DNA from: Lota lota
Lineage: Eukaryota > Chordata > Actinopteri > Gadiformes > Lotidae
DNA: 64,000 nucleotides
NCBI GenBank assembly: GCA_026745465.1
Contig: JACYXH010000429.1
Span: 4,203,878-4,267,877 of the forward strand
Direction: 5' to 3'
Below are positions 1 to 10,032 of this stretch, piece after piece (within the stretch, counting starts at the first letter, position 1; every line of letters starts with the position of its first letter). Position numbers and translations under genes: made by a program. A model generated the notes under the pieces. That model had not been told where the DNA came from. It searched no databases and saw only the letters and a list, made by a program, of their open reading frames with translations.

Positions 1-172
1 AATGAAAAGATATACTCAAATATTTACAAATATGTGAGGGGTGTACTCACGTTTGTGAGATACTGTACATAGAGTGCTATCATGTGATTGTACTGTTTGA
101 AGTGGCCCCCTTTTTTCTTCTTTTATTCAACATGTGCTAAATCTGGGGATTGGTTTATTTTTTTCCCGCTAG

Positions 173-3100
173 AGCTCCGGACATGAGCGAGTCGATTCCC
201 AGCTCCCTGCCCTCTCCGTTCAAGACCATGTCACTGCCCGTCACCTCGCCCAACAGCAAGCTCAGCCTCACCAGCCCAAAGAGAGGGCAGAAGAGAGAAG
301 AGGGCTGGAAGGAGGTGGTCCGGAGGTCAGTCACCATGGTTTCACTCTTAAGGGTCACGCCCTGAGCAGAAGGGCCTAGCCCTTTTTAAGATTAATTACT
401 TACAAATATTGACTTTTTAAGTAGCTGGATCTTCAATGTTCAAATTATGTACGATATTTTGTCACAATATATGTTGGAGGTTGCCGCCCAGTTGTCATGT
501 TTGGTAGTTTTACAGGGTCCCAAAAACATGCTCAAGTTTAGCATTATGGTGTCCTGACTTCACTAGTCCATGCCTAGCTATTGAGTTGTTGAATACAGGA
601 TTTTAGACTTACTATAAAATACATTTTCCCCAAACCTCTATTTTCAACCAATTAAGGGCAAAGGGGTTATATGTGCTGAACATATTTGTTTAGAATTGTA
701 ACAAGAACATGGGAATATGCATTTGTGAGTTAAGTGACAAGCAATGACCCTATAGTAAACTGCAGAGTGAGCTAGAGACCCTTTCACAGCCTAATGGGGC
801 AAGTTGGCTCTCGGATCATAACATTTAAATTTGAATATGTTTTAACGCAATATATTATTTCAGTTTCTCCACTGATTGGTCTTTGAAATTACATTATCAC
901 ACTGCAAGTTAATGTCATACAATGTAAGTAACCTGGTGTTAACCATAGGAAGTGGAGGGACTGTTTAGGTCTATTATGTAAAAGCCATAGTACATTTGCA
1001 TAGATGAATGAGGAATTACGAGGAGTCATGTTTTTATTATAAGATAGTTGTCATCGCTGATTTTCATGTGGAAGTTAATGTTTTCTGCTTCCCTTACCCA
1101 AGTCTCACTTGAATATATACAAATAGCCTGAGAAGAACCGTTAATCTGATATGGTTTTGGTATTCTGGAGATTTGTATATGCTGCTGTGCAAGTTGACAA
1201 CCCAAAAGACCACCACCGTTCCCCCTTCCCCCGCGGCCTTTTTACCACCTCCACCTACTGCTGTCTCATTTTGTATACTGTGAAACTGTAAATTCTCGCC
1301 CTCCGCCACAGTCTGTTAAATGGTCAGTTTTACAAGCCACGTAAAATAAGTTATTGCCGGTGCTTCTTCACTACCTATTTTTTTAACAGTCTTCACACGT
1401 TCACGCAGCAAACCCCCGGGTGTGTGTCCCTCCAGGTCCAAGAAGCTTTCGGTGCCGGCCTCGGTGGTGTCCCGGATCATGGGCCGCGGAGGCTGCAACA
1501 TCACCGCCATCCAAGACGTGACGGGGGCGCACATCGACGTGGACAAGCAGAAGGACAAGAACGGCGAGAGGATGATCACCATCAGGTAGGAGGGAGATAC
1601 CCACCGCTGACGTAGGCTGTGCCCAAACTCTCCGGGCTGGAGACCTTATGACACGCAGGGGGAGGGGACCTTTTAAAGCATGCGAGCGATTTTGATTTAT
1701 TTTACTCGCACTTGATTCAGTGCGTCTGAGAAATATTACCACTTTTGTCTTACTTTCCAACTATTCAGCCTACACAATAGCCACATGTCATCAGTGTTCA
1801 GATGTGTTACAGAAAATGCCCCCTTCCAACAAATACAATGTATTTGTTGGAGAGAGAGGAAAACATGGCAATTCCATATTTTTAGAGTAGGCATTGATGA
1901 GCAACCAAGCTCACCCTTTTGAATCACCACGGTCAAGGAGTTCCACTCAGGCACACAGGCTGGCTCTGCTGGCTTCCCAGACCATGCACCAGTTAGATAC
2001 CTTTTAAATTCAGTGTTGATTTGAAATGGTTCCACTTTGAAATGTGAAAGCGAACCATAGGCACACAGTTTAGGCGACCTGATTTGGAAAGTTGACTGGT
2101 AGGTTGCATGGCTTCACATCGTAGGTCTCAATTAACAACTGTGGTTCACCTAGTGGTGAACACTGCATTTGTCTCTTCATTTGCATCCAACTTAAATATA
2201 GATAATCCCACTTTCCCAAAGAATGTTGTTTCACTACAACTCCTGAAGTAAACGACACAATTTGAGACTTGTGAGTTTAGAATGCTAAGCCGTAGCTCTC
2301 TGAATTGTAACAAGAGCTACGGTTCAGTCTGCATTTTATTTCATGCAATGTTTTATTTTATTTTTAATTCCAGAGGGGGCACGGAGTCTACAAGGCATGC
2401 AGTCCAGCTGATCAACGCTCTGATCCAAGACCCAGCCAAAGAGCTCGAGGATCTCATCCCCCGGAACCACATCCGGGCTCCGGGCTCCAAGAGCTCCTCT
2501 GTCCCCTTTGCCAGCGCCACAGGTGTCAACAGTGGCTCTGCCGCCGGGCCCAAGGGCCTGAGCTCCCTGGTCACGTCCGCGGGGGTCTCTTTCCAGTCCT
2601 CTGCCGCCTCTTCATCGTCTTCTCAGGCGAGCGGCAAGATGAGCAAGGGGCTGTCAGGAGGCGTGAGGCAGCCCTTCCCAGTGTCACTGCCGCTGGCCTA
2701 CGCCCATCCCCAGCTGGCTCTGCTTGCTGCCCAGACCATGCACCAGATCAGGCATCCACGACTGCCCATGGCCCAGTTCGGAGGCACCTTCTCACCGGCG
2801 GCCAGCACATGGGGGCCCTTCCCCGTGCGGCCTGTGAGCCCCGGCAGCGCCAACAGCTCCCCCAAGCACAACGGAGGGAGCTGCAGTACCGCAGGCCAGG
2901 CCCGTTCTAGCTCTGCAGCCCACGGCGAGCCTGGCTCGGTCGGCCTGCCTGCCGGCTCCAGTGCGCCAAACGCTCACTCGTCTCCGGCTCCGGGATCGCC
3001 CCACACGCCCAACCCAACGCCCTACAACCCCCAGCCCAGTGGCCCCACCCCTTCCTCTGTTAGGAAACAGCTCTTCGCTTCCGACACCAAGCCCGTCGGC

Positions 3101-5743
3101 ATCAATCCTATCTCCGCTGCCGGAATGAGCGGCGGCAACGCGGTGCGAAACGTGGGCTCTCCTGTGCACCACGGCACGGCCACGACGACGCCCAACGCCT
3201 CGCAGGCTTCGCTCGGAGTCATTGCACAGCCCTCCATCCAGTCTCCCAAAACGGAGTCCAGCGCCATGGGCCCTCCGGGAAAGGAGAAGTCCTCTCTCCC
3301 TCTGGAGCATCCGCCCATCTCGGTGAGCGACAACATCAGCTCGGCGGCCTTCGCGGCCCCTGCCATGGTTCTCCCTCCCAAACCTGAGCCCCGGCAGCAT
3401 CTGCCCCCGCCTCCGTCCTCCGTGACGTCCTCAGAGGTCCCGCCGCCCCTCCTGGCGCCGCAGCAGGGCTCCCACCACCACTCCGCTCCCGCCCCGGTCC
3501 TCTCGCATACACACACACACCCCAACAACACTGTACCCCACTTCTCTGCGCCGGCCCCCAGGGTCTCTCACCGCATGCAGCCTCCCGGGCCGTACTACTC
3601 CAACCAGGAGCAGCAGCAGCAGTCTGTGTTTGTTTCGCTCAATCCTCAGCAAGAGCTGCCTAAGCAGAACCAGACGCAGGGATCTCAGTCCAGCCTGCCT
3701 CCCCAGGCTCCCGGCCCCCACCAGGTGTCCTCTAACCTGGGGATGATGAACGGCTCCCAGATGCAACACGGTCCCAACCAAGGCAAGCAGCAGCAGCAGA
3801 TGCCGCACAACTTTGGTCCAGCTGGCCTCTTCAACTTCAGCAGCATCTTCGACAACAACAGCCAAGTGAGTGTCGACGTCCGTTTTTTTTACAGTAGTCC
3901 AATAATGCCTTAAATCTCCTTTTATGAGTTAGGTGTACTCATTAGTGTCCTTGCTGTTCTTTGACCTTTCTGCAGGTGGGGAACAACCAGGTGTGGGGCG
4001 CATGCCACCTGCCCGCCCGTTCGCCTCCAGAGCAGGCCTACATGGGCATGGGCCAGATGGAGAGCATGATGCCTCCTCCACCACAAGACGGTTCCAAAGC
4101 CCCTGGCTATCGCTCAGCGTCCCAGAGGATGGTCAACAGCCCCATCGGTAATAACCTGGTGCCACTACTGGCCCATACTTGCTGAGAACATGAAGCTCTT
4201 CAGTTGACTGAATGCTGCTTTTGCTCATGTTGATGTTCCTCACCGTGTGTGTGTGTGTGTGTTCTCGGGTGAACCTCCAGCTTTGACCAGCTATGCCACC
4301 AGTATCTCTGGAAGCCCTGTGTATCTGCATGGGCATACAGGGGTGGGCACACCTTCGTTCAGCAGACAGCACTTCTCCCCGCACCCCTGGAGTGCCGCCA
4401 CGTCAGGTCTGGGTCATCCTTATTACGCTCTACTCTTCACATTTCCTTATACACCTTTTGATATCATATTATATTGGATACATATAGTGTGTGGCTTTGC
4501 TCTTATGCAGTCCAGCACAACATCGAGGTGTCAATTGGCACAAAAAGCCTTACTATGCATGTGCACTCACGCTTTTCCTTCCGCCACCAGGCGAGTCTCC
4601 GGTGCCTCCCCCATCCACAGTGTCGTCTTCGGCCCTCTCTGCGTCCTCCGTGAACCCTCCACCCCAGCCCAAGCAAGGGAACTCCTCGCAACAGGACCGC
4701 AAGGTACCCCCGCCCATCGGCACGGAGCGGCTGGCCCGGATCAGGCAGACCGGCTCGGTCAACCCTCCCCTCCTCACCACCAGCTACACGGCGTCCGTGG
4801 GACAGGGCGGCATCTGGTCCTTCGGTGTTGGAAGCGCTTCAGGTGAGAGAAGGAGCTTGAATATTGTTGATGCTTAGAATATAAGTTGATTGGGTTTAGT
4901 AAGGCTTGAGCGATATAAGAAAAAAATATATATGCTGGATTTTCATAGACTCTTGGAGTAATAGCCTTGTTACGATGCAATTTAGATCGGTAAATGTTTG
5001 ATTATGGCCATTATAACGAACTTCGACCCTGATCCGTCAATATGCCTACAATTCCAACCTTTTGTGCACTTTTATGAGACTGAGATTTATTGAAGCTGTA
5101 CATGTGCATTCCCTGTTACAGAGGCCATGTCTGGCTGGTCCCAGCCCCTCATGAGCAGCCACATGATGCACCCCCAGCTGCAGGCTGAGCAGTCTGCCTT
5201 CTCCCAGCACCAGCCCATGGAGCAAGACGATACTGGCATCGCAAACCCTGCCAACAGCTACCACCAGCCCCAGCACATAGCCAACAGCTACATGGACTTC
5301 CCAAAGGTAACTGGTACACACAAGCATCAGAATGAAACTCCATATATATCACAATGGAATTTATTTTTCATTAATGACATTTTTTACTGATGTGATTCTT
5401 TAGGGAATGCCCATGTCAATGTATGGAGGAACCATGCTGCCACCCCATCCACCAATGGCGGAGGGGCCGGGGGGACCCATGTACAATGGACTGCACGCCG
5501 GTGACCCGGCATGGAACCCAATTATCAAAGTGGTCCCAAACAACGCAGACAACTCCGACCAACAGCAGGTAAAGTCATTTTATATGCTTCATTAACAGAG
5601 CTTGTGTTTTATTACTGCGGTGAGACAGTGAGTCAACAAAATGCTCTCTCCCGTCTGGCTCCTCTCTCTCTCCCTAAATGCAGGTGTGGCCCGGTACCTG
5701 GGCCCCTCACGTGGGCAACGTGCACCTGAACCACGTCAATTAA
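173..5743 (+). CDS. ankhd1: ankyrin repeat and KH domain-containing protein 1, C-terminal part (5' partial)
   Basis: Large cytoplasmic scaffold with ankyrin repeats and one KH RNA-binding domain (Drosophila Mask orthologue). Only the last 917 residues are here. Exons, all with GT/AG borders and matching phases: 173-325, 1436-1585, 2374-3865, 3976-4147, 4281-4406, 4591-4842, 5122-5306, 5404-5568, 5684-5743 (TAA). The KH domain spans exons 2 and 3, with the IMGRGGCNI loop (the KH GxxG signature). After it comes a long low-complexity S/P/Q/H-rich tail with conserved islands such as FPVSLPLAYAHPQLALLAAQ, RLPMAQFGGTFSP, NRQHFSPHPW-like, IGTERLARIRQTGS, GIWSFGV and a WPGTWAPHVGN terminus. KH variants (VVSRIMGRGGCNITAIQDVTG) and the WPGTWAPH end fit ANKHD1 better than the paralogue ANKRD17, judged from memory of both families. 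The ankyrin repeats lie upstream of the window. Confidence 0.93.
326..1435 (+). other. ankhd1 intron, no feature seen
   Basis: AT-rich intron between the first two exons in the window. I see no repeat, RNA gene or conserved frame in it. Confidence 0.7.
1436..1585 (+). other. ankhd1: ankhd1 exon carrying the KH domain core
   Basis: This 150-nt exon has acceptor ccctccag and donor gtaggag and reads SKKLSVPASVVSRIMGRGG and onward through GAHIDVDKQKDKNGERMITI. GRGG is the nucleic-acid-binding GxxG loop of the KH fold. The next exon completes the domain with GGTESTRHAVQLINALI. It is the most conserved block of the gene in this window and fixes the reading frame of the neighbouring exons. Confidence 0.93.
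1960..1993 (+). pseudogene. exon-like fragment of ankhd1 inside its own intron
   Basis: The 34 bases from gctggctctgct to accatgcaccag match 32 of 34 bases of the large downstream exon at 2714-2747, which encodes LALLAAQTMHQ. The intronic copy would read LALLASQTMHQ, then LDTF and a stop. It lies in the intron 1586-2373, about 750 bp before the true copy, with no splice sites bracketing it in frame. A small partial duplication of the exon is the simplest reading. Confidence 0.5.
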
Positions 5744-6350
5744 GATGGGCGTTGACGGCAATCAAATGCAAAAACGCATGATCCACAGTGCAAAACATTA
5801 AATTCTGAACTGACAAAAAAGATCGACTAAGACAAATATAAAATAAAAAATACGATTTTGCAAGAGATGTTAACTTTAGTATACGAGAGAGTGCAGAGCA
5901 GTGGCTGATGGATTGGAGGAATTAGTTCTTGACACCATTCTTTGATGTGCCTATCTCGAATAAGAAAAATATAACATGTTGGCGCGAGGGCTGTTCAAAG
6001 GGGTCCCGACAATGTCTGCAAACAAAACATGTGTGATCACTTGTTCAACAGGATCCATTCTCTGCGTAGTTTAGCGATTTTGACTTAAACCCACATTACA
6101 CCATTCTCTGGCTGCAGAGGGGCTCAACGTGACGTACCTATTTAAACTCAGCCCAGAACTAGATGATGATTACCTAAAGAGCGAAAGAAATCAGAACCTT
6201 TTAGAGTGGTAAATACATGTATAATTGTTTACATACTAAAAAGGGTTAAAATGAGAGTAAATTTCATGTCGTATAGTGGCTCTACTTTATGTAGCCTGTA
6301 TTAATGTGAAATATTTACCTTAATATTCAATAAAAAGATTGAAAAGTAAT
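5744..6350 (+). other. ankhd1: ankhd1 3'UTR
   Basis: Non-coding AT-rich sequence after the TAA, ending just after the only good plus-strand AATAAA before higd2a (6329-6334). I see no further conserved frame. The end point is inferred from the hexamer. Confidence 0.65.
6329..6334 (+). promoter_or_regulatory. polyadenylation signal of ankhd1
   Basis: AATAAA (context attcaataaaaagatt) about 590 nt after the stop codon, followed by a T/GT-rich stretch (tgtgttcttttattc) suitable as a downstream element. Confidence 0.7.
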
Positions 6351-6734
6351 CATGTGTTCTTTTATTCAACTGTGGGGGCGCCACACATTGAACCTATCAG
6401 ATAAATATCATTTGTGTTAAATAATTTTTAAGGCTAAACATTTTAACAACATCATTAACACTTTAGTTTTTCAATTCTGATTTATTTACCTCTCTCCAAA
6501 CCAGCAGTGCCGTCATGATGACTAAGATGTTATGCTTGTGTTTAGTGAAACCAATCTATTGAATTGATGCTTTTTAGTCCATTGCACCAGATGAACAAAA
6601 TGCTTTTATTTATCAAATGATAGTATTCACTATACTGTTACACTCTCAACTAATGTAATAAATATTTGCACACACAAATGGATTGGATATCTAAAGATGG
6701 ATAGTAAAGTAGTGTAGTATAGTATACTGTTGTC

Positions 6735-7440
6735 AGCTCCCAGGATGAAGGATGTGATGGAGAGCAAGCACTTCAGTCAGATGACCTTTGAGCCAATCGG
6801 GATACGCCACTCCAAAAAATCTGCTGCAAAGCTCTCTACCAATGAGCGACCAGTTCTTCGCTGAGTACCGCCAACCCGTGGCTCAAACAACGACACGGTG
6901 GATCTAAGATAATTACTTTGTTGGCAAGGACTACAAGGAAGTGACCTCATTAGTCGACAGCGTCATGGCTGAAAATATTGTTGCACTAGACTGCCGTTTC
7001 TAAACTCCGGGGAAAATTCAGATACCTGCAAATACAGTCTGGGTCAACAGACAAACTGACAATTCTCTGTAAGGGGAGATTGCAGAAGCTAGTGGCCAGA
7101 GCCTTGTTTGTGGACCTGTGGTCAGTTACCGGTGTCCCACTTCCCTGACAGCCAACGATACTATTGACTTATACAGCAAAAGTGTGTGTGTGTGTGTGTG
7201 TATAAGCATGCATGAAGAATTCAATAAATAGTACCCGCTAATTTCAAAAGTATTTATTAATTTAAAAGGTCCAGCTGGGCCTGGAGCTTTACTGGCCCCT
7301 AAAGGAGAGGCTGGCCAAGGCCCTGCCCCAGCTTGTAGTTTACAAGGGAGGGCTTCATGGTGGAGGATCCCAAGGTTGCCCTGCTGGCCTGTTCACTCAT
7401 TGCCGCAGAGGTGCTGAACCTGCTCTTTGAGCCTCGCTGA
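6735..7440 (+). pseudogene. possible decayed coding sequence, unidentified
   Basis: Between ankhd1 and higd2a several plus-strand stretches look like protein but are broken by stops and frame changes: MKDVMESKHFSQMTFEPIG near 6747, FVGKDYKEVTSLVDSVMAEN near 6918, KLVARALFVDLWSVTGVPLP near 7088, LKERLAKALPQLVVYKGG near 7301, and MVEDPKVALLACSLIAAEVL near 7358. No frame is open across the region and I do not recognise the family. It could be an old gene remnant or retrocopy, or simply unusually coding-like sequence. A short GT run sits at 7182-7201. Confidence 0.25.
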
Positions 7441-7449
7441 CGACGTTGA

Positions 7450-7560
7450 GATAATATTAATAACCTTTATTAATATAGCACTTTTCATAACAGAAGTTGC
7501 TAAGTGTGTACAAATAAAAACCACAAACAGGCAATACGCGTAAGAGATGACGTCCCTGTG
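7450..7560. repeat. fish interspersed repeat fragment
   Basis: Contains cctttattaatatagcac, ttttcataacagaagttg and a following aataaaaacc run. This arrangement (TTTAT-ATATAGCAC-TTTTCA, then ACAAATAAAA) resembles an interspersed element seen very often in teleost genomes. Family assignment is from memory only. Confidence 0.4.
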
Positions 7561-7739
7561 AGGAGTGCGACGCGAGAGACCACTCACTGTCCGGATTATC
7601 TACGCAGGGATGAAGTCTTCCATCCCCCTGAGAAGGTCGTCCATCTCCGATTATAGTGTGACGATCAACGACGAACAAATCACACAGGCCACGAAATTGT
7701 GTTGCTTGGTTACAGCCCCTGAATCCCAACACACTAATA

Positions 7740-8134
7740 AATTATGAATTATGAAGTGAAACGAAATATAATTTCGGGGTGATTATCAGGCCAACAACGG
7801 GGTGCCCTACAAATTAAGGAAATATTGTTATTCCTGTACAAAAAAAGTACTGCCAAGTAAGTTACTTCAGTAGAACAGACATGACGCACAAGGCAACGAT
7901 TTTAGTAAGCTATTGCCACCACACCTGTTTATTACGTTCATAACATGGACACACAACATATATGTTTTATGGGATTTCTTTCATCTGACTCTGCTTATAC
8001 ATTTCCATTTTGCCACACAACTGGTATAATATATATATAATAAGTGATCGCGCATTATTGGAGCGTTTCCATTTGGCAGGAAACCGAATCGTTTTAACCT
8101 GGGAACGTAACATCCGGAAACATCCAGGGCAAAC
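7740..8134 (+). promoter_or_regulatory. higd2a upstream/promoter region
   Basis: The 400 bp before the higd2a ATG. AT-rich first, then a more GC-rich stretch with a catccggaaacatcc element (8111-8125) containing an ETS/GABP-type CCGGAA core, common in promoters of nuclear genes for mitochondrial proteins. No TATA box is evident at a fitting distance. The role is inferred. Confidence 0.35.
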
Positions 8135-8777
8135 ATGGCGGCTGCCTCTACTCCCGCGGTCGCCAATGCACCAATAACACAGCAATCGGGGAAAGTGCCG
8201 TTTGATTATTCCAAGCCTCCAACTATTGAAGGGTTTACACCAGTAACGAGGCGAAAGGACGAGACGTTCAAGGAAAAACTGCTCCGAAAAACAAAAGAAA
8301 ACCCATTCGTCCCCATAGGTGAGTTGCATAAATATCAGCTGACTGTTGACTACGCGAGGGAACTACTGAAGCAGACTCTAGCTAATGTTAATTAAACATA
8401 ATGTGTGCTCCGCGATCCAAGTTGGTGTTCGGACAACAACAGCATCATCTGGTAACTGGTAAACCACATTACGCGGATAAACATTTTTGTATATGCTGTG
8501 GTAGTGTATGGGTTGAATAAATGTATCGTTTTAATTTAATTTCATCACAAGGTGACATTGACCTACTTTGCCCTGTACCATAAGTAACCTGGTGTCTTCT
8601 TCTCTCCCAGGGTGTCTGGCAACAGCAGGAGCTCTAGCATATGGCCTCCGTGCTTTTCATCAAGGCAAAACCAGGCAGTCCCAGCTGTTGATGAGAGGGC
8701 GAATCTTTGCTCAAGGCTTTACTGTAGTGGCCATAATATTTGGAGTATTTGCAACGGCGCTGAAACCAAAGCAATAA
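8135..8777 (+). CDS. higd2a: HIG1 hypoxia-inducible domain family member 2A
   Basis: Small inner-mitochondrial-membrane protein that helps assemble cytochrome c oxidase and respiratory supercomplexes. Two coding exons: 8135-8318 (ATG to ATAG, donor gtgagt) and 8611-8777 (acceptor tctcccag, TAA), giving 116 aa, close to the 106 aa of human HIGD2A. The N-terminus has the conserved PFDYSKPPTIEGFTP and FKEKLLRKTKENPFVPIG, the signature entering the HIG1 domain. The second exon encodes two hydrophobic segments, roughly residues 62-76 (CLATAGALAYGLRAF) and 90-112 (RIFAQGFTVVAIIFGVFATA), joined by a basic loop; RxxAQGFT is typical of HIG1 proteins. The ATG lies in gcaaacATGG, a good Kozak context. 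It neighbours cltb, as in human 5q35. Confidence 0.95.
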
Positions 8778-8885
8778 AGGAAACAAAGTTCATGCCAAGG
8801 CCAATGCATAGAGATCAAGTTAATTGTACCATTATAAACTGATATAAATATAAATTGAATCTACTGATACATGAATGTCGTTGAA

Positions 8886-8891
8886 AATAAA
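8886..8891 (+). promoter_or_regulatory. polyadenylation signal of higd2a
   Basis: AATAAA (context gttgaaaataaaccaaat) 109 nt after the higd2a stop codon, giving a short 3'UTR. Confidence 0.75.
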
Positions 8892-8945
8892 CCAAATGGT
8901 CTGAGATTACTTCAATCCTTCACAATTGTTCACATGGCAATTGCT

Positions 8946-8951
8946 TTTATT
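8946..8951 (-). promoter_or_regulatory. candidate distal polyadenylation signal of cltb
   Basis: TTTATT on the plus strand is AATAAA on the minus strand, about 1.08 kb after the cltb stop. A second candidate lies at 9191-9196. The distal one puts the cltb 3' end only tens of bases from the higd2a 3' end. Confidence 0.5.
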
Positions 8952-9109
8952 TTTTATAAATGTGCAAGGTGTGCAACAGTAAAATCTCTATGCAATTGAT
9001 TTGTCTTCATCCCCTTATATCAGTTTCAGGAAATATAAACAGCTTAGGTTTTTTGTAAAAGCACTTGATAGAATGCACAACAGTTAACAGCAAGAGTGGG
9101 GTGGCTGGA

Positions 9110-9158
<49 letters not shown>

Positions 9159-10032
9159 GGGAACTTAAATGTCAAGTTATTCCGTTCATTTTTATTATTC
9201 TTTCAAGTTCCCTTAAAATAGTTTTCCCCTTCAGTATTCATAATGGCCATATAGGCAACATGTGAGACGCGACTACATAGGCAGTTCTACAGAAATAAAC
9301 ATTTACATTGCTCTTAAAAAGGACCTTTTAACTTCCTGGTGGGAAAAACGTTTTCAATTAAGTTGAATCAAATAAACTCATTTAAGAATGCAAATTAATG
9401 AAGATTGCGTACATTTTGTTGTGAAAACCCTTTCAGCATTTCTAATCAAATATTAACATGTTTAACCCAAAAAACGGTAACAGTAGCAGGTCAATTAAAA
9501 AGGCCACATGCTTGGATCGCTTACATTTCTAGAGATTTGAAACGTAATTAGAGAATCCAGACAGCAAATTGGAACAAAGCATGTTATGTTTTTTCTTTGA
9601 CAACAGGCAGAGCTGGTTACAATCTATTTCGTGTTTGGTACACTTCAACTCAATAAAAGATTAAGTAATTGACCTAAAATGCTAATTTATAAAAATGAAC
9701 CACAGCACATCAAAATTGGCAAAAGCATGCAGTCAATTAACATAGTAACTGTTAAATGCAAGGGCAAAGTAAAAGGATAACTTTATACAGTAACAATATT
9801 TACTTCAGTATAGCTATGGTAAGCTAAAGGATGACCACCCAATCGAGCAGGCTTCTATCTTCTCTCCCATTCCAGCGAGGTGTCACTCATTAGCAATTTT
9901 GAAACACACTGGTCTGCTTTTGAAAATGTTATAAATATCAGGAAAACGTCTCAAAAGTTATGAAGGATATACATTTGTGTGACGCTAACTCAAAGAAAAA
10001 AGAGGCATTGTTAAATGGATGAATTTAGTGCA
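8952..10032 (-). other. cltb: cltb 3'UTR (probable extent)
   Basis: Non-coding, AT-rich, no open frame. Runs from the cltb stop (10033-10035) to the AATAAA complement at 8946-8951. Contains a GT/CA tract at 9112-9155. The true end is uncertain because of the alternative signal at 9191-9196. Confidence 0.5.
9112..9155. repeat. (GT)n microsatellite
   Basis: 22 uninterrupted GT units, inside the probable cltb 3'UTR. Confidence 0.95.

Noticed and set aside
2792..3865. Several antisense open frames of 140-200 codons opposite the large ankhd1 exon
   Set aside because: They are shadows of a GC-rich coding exon, have biased Arg/Gly composition and no resemblance to known proteins.
5744..8134. Search for an EIF4EBP3-like readthrough exon after ankhd1
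   Set aside because: No 4E-BP motif (YDRKFLL-type) is seen on either strand before higd2a.
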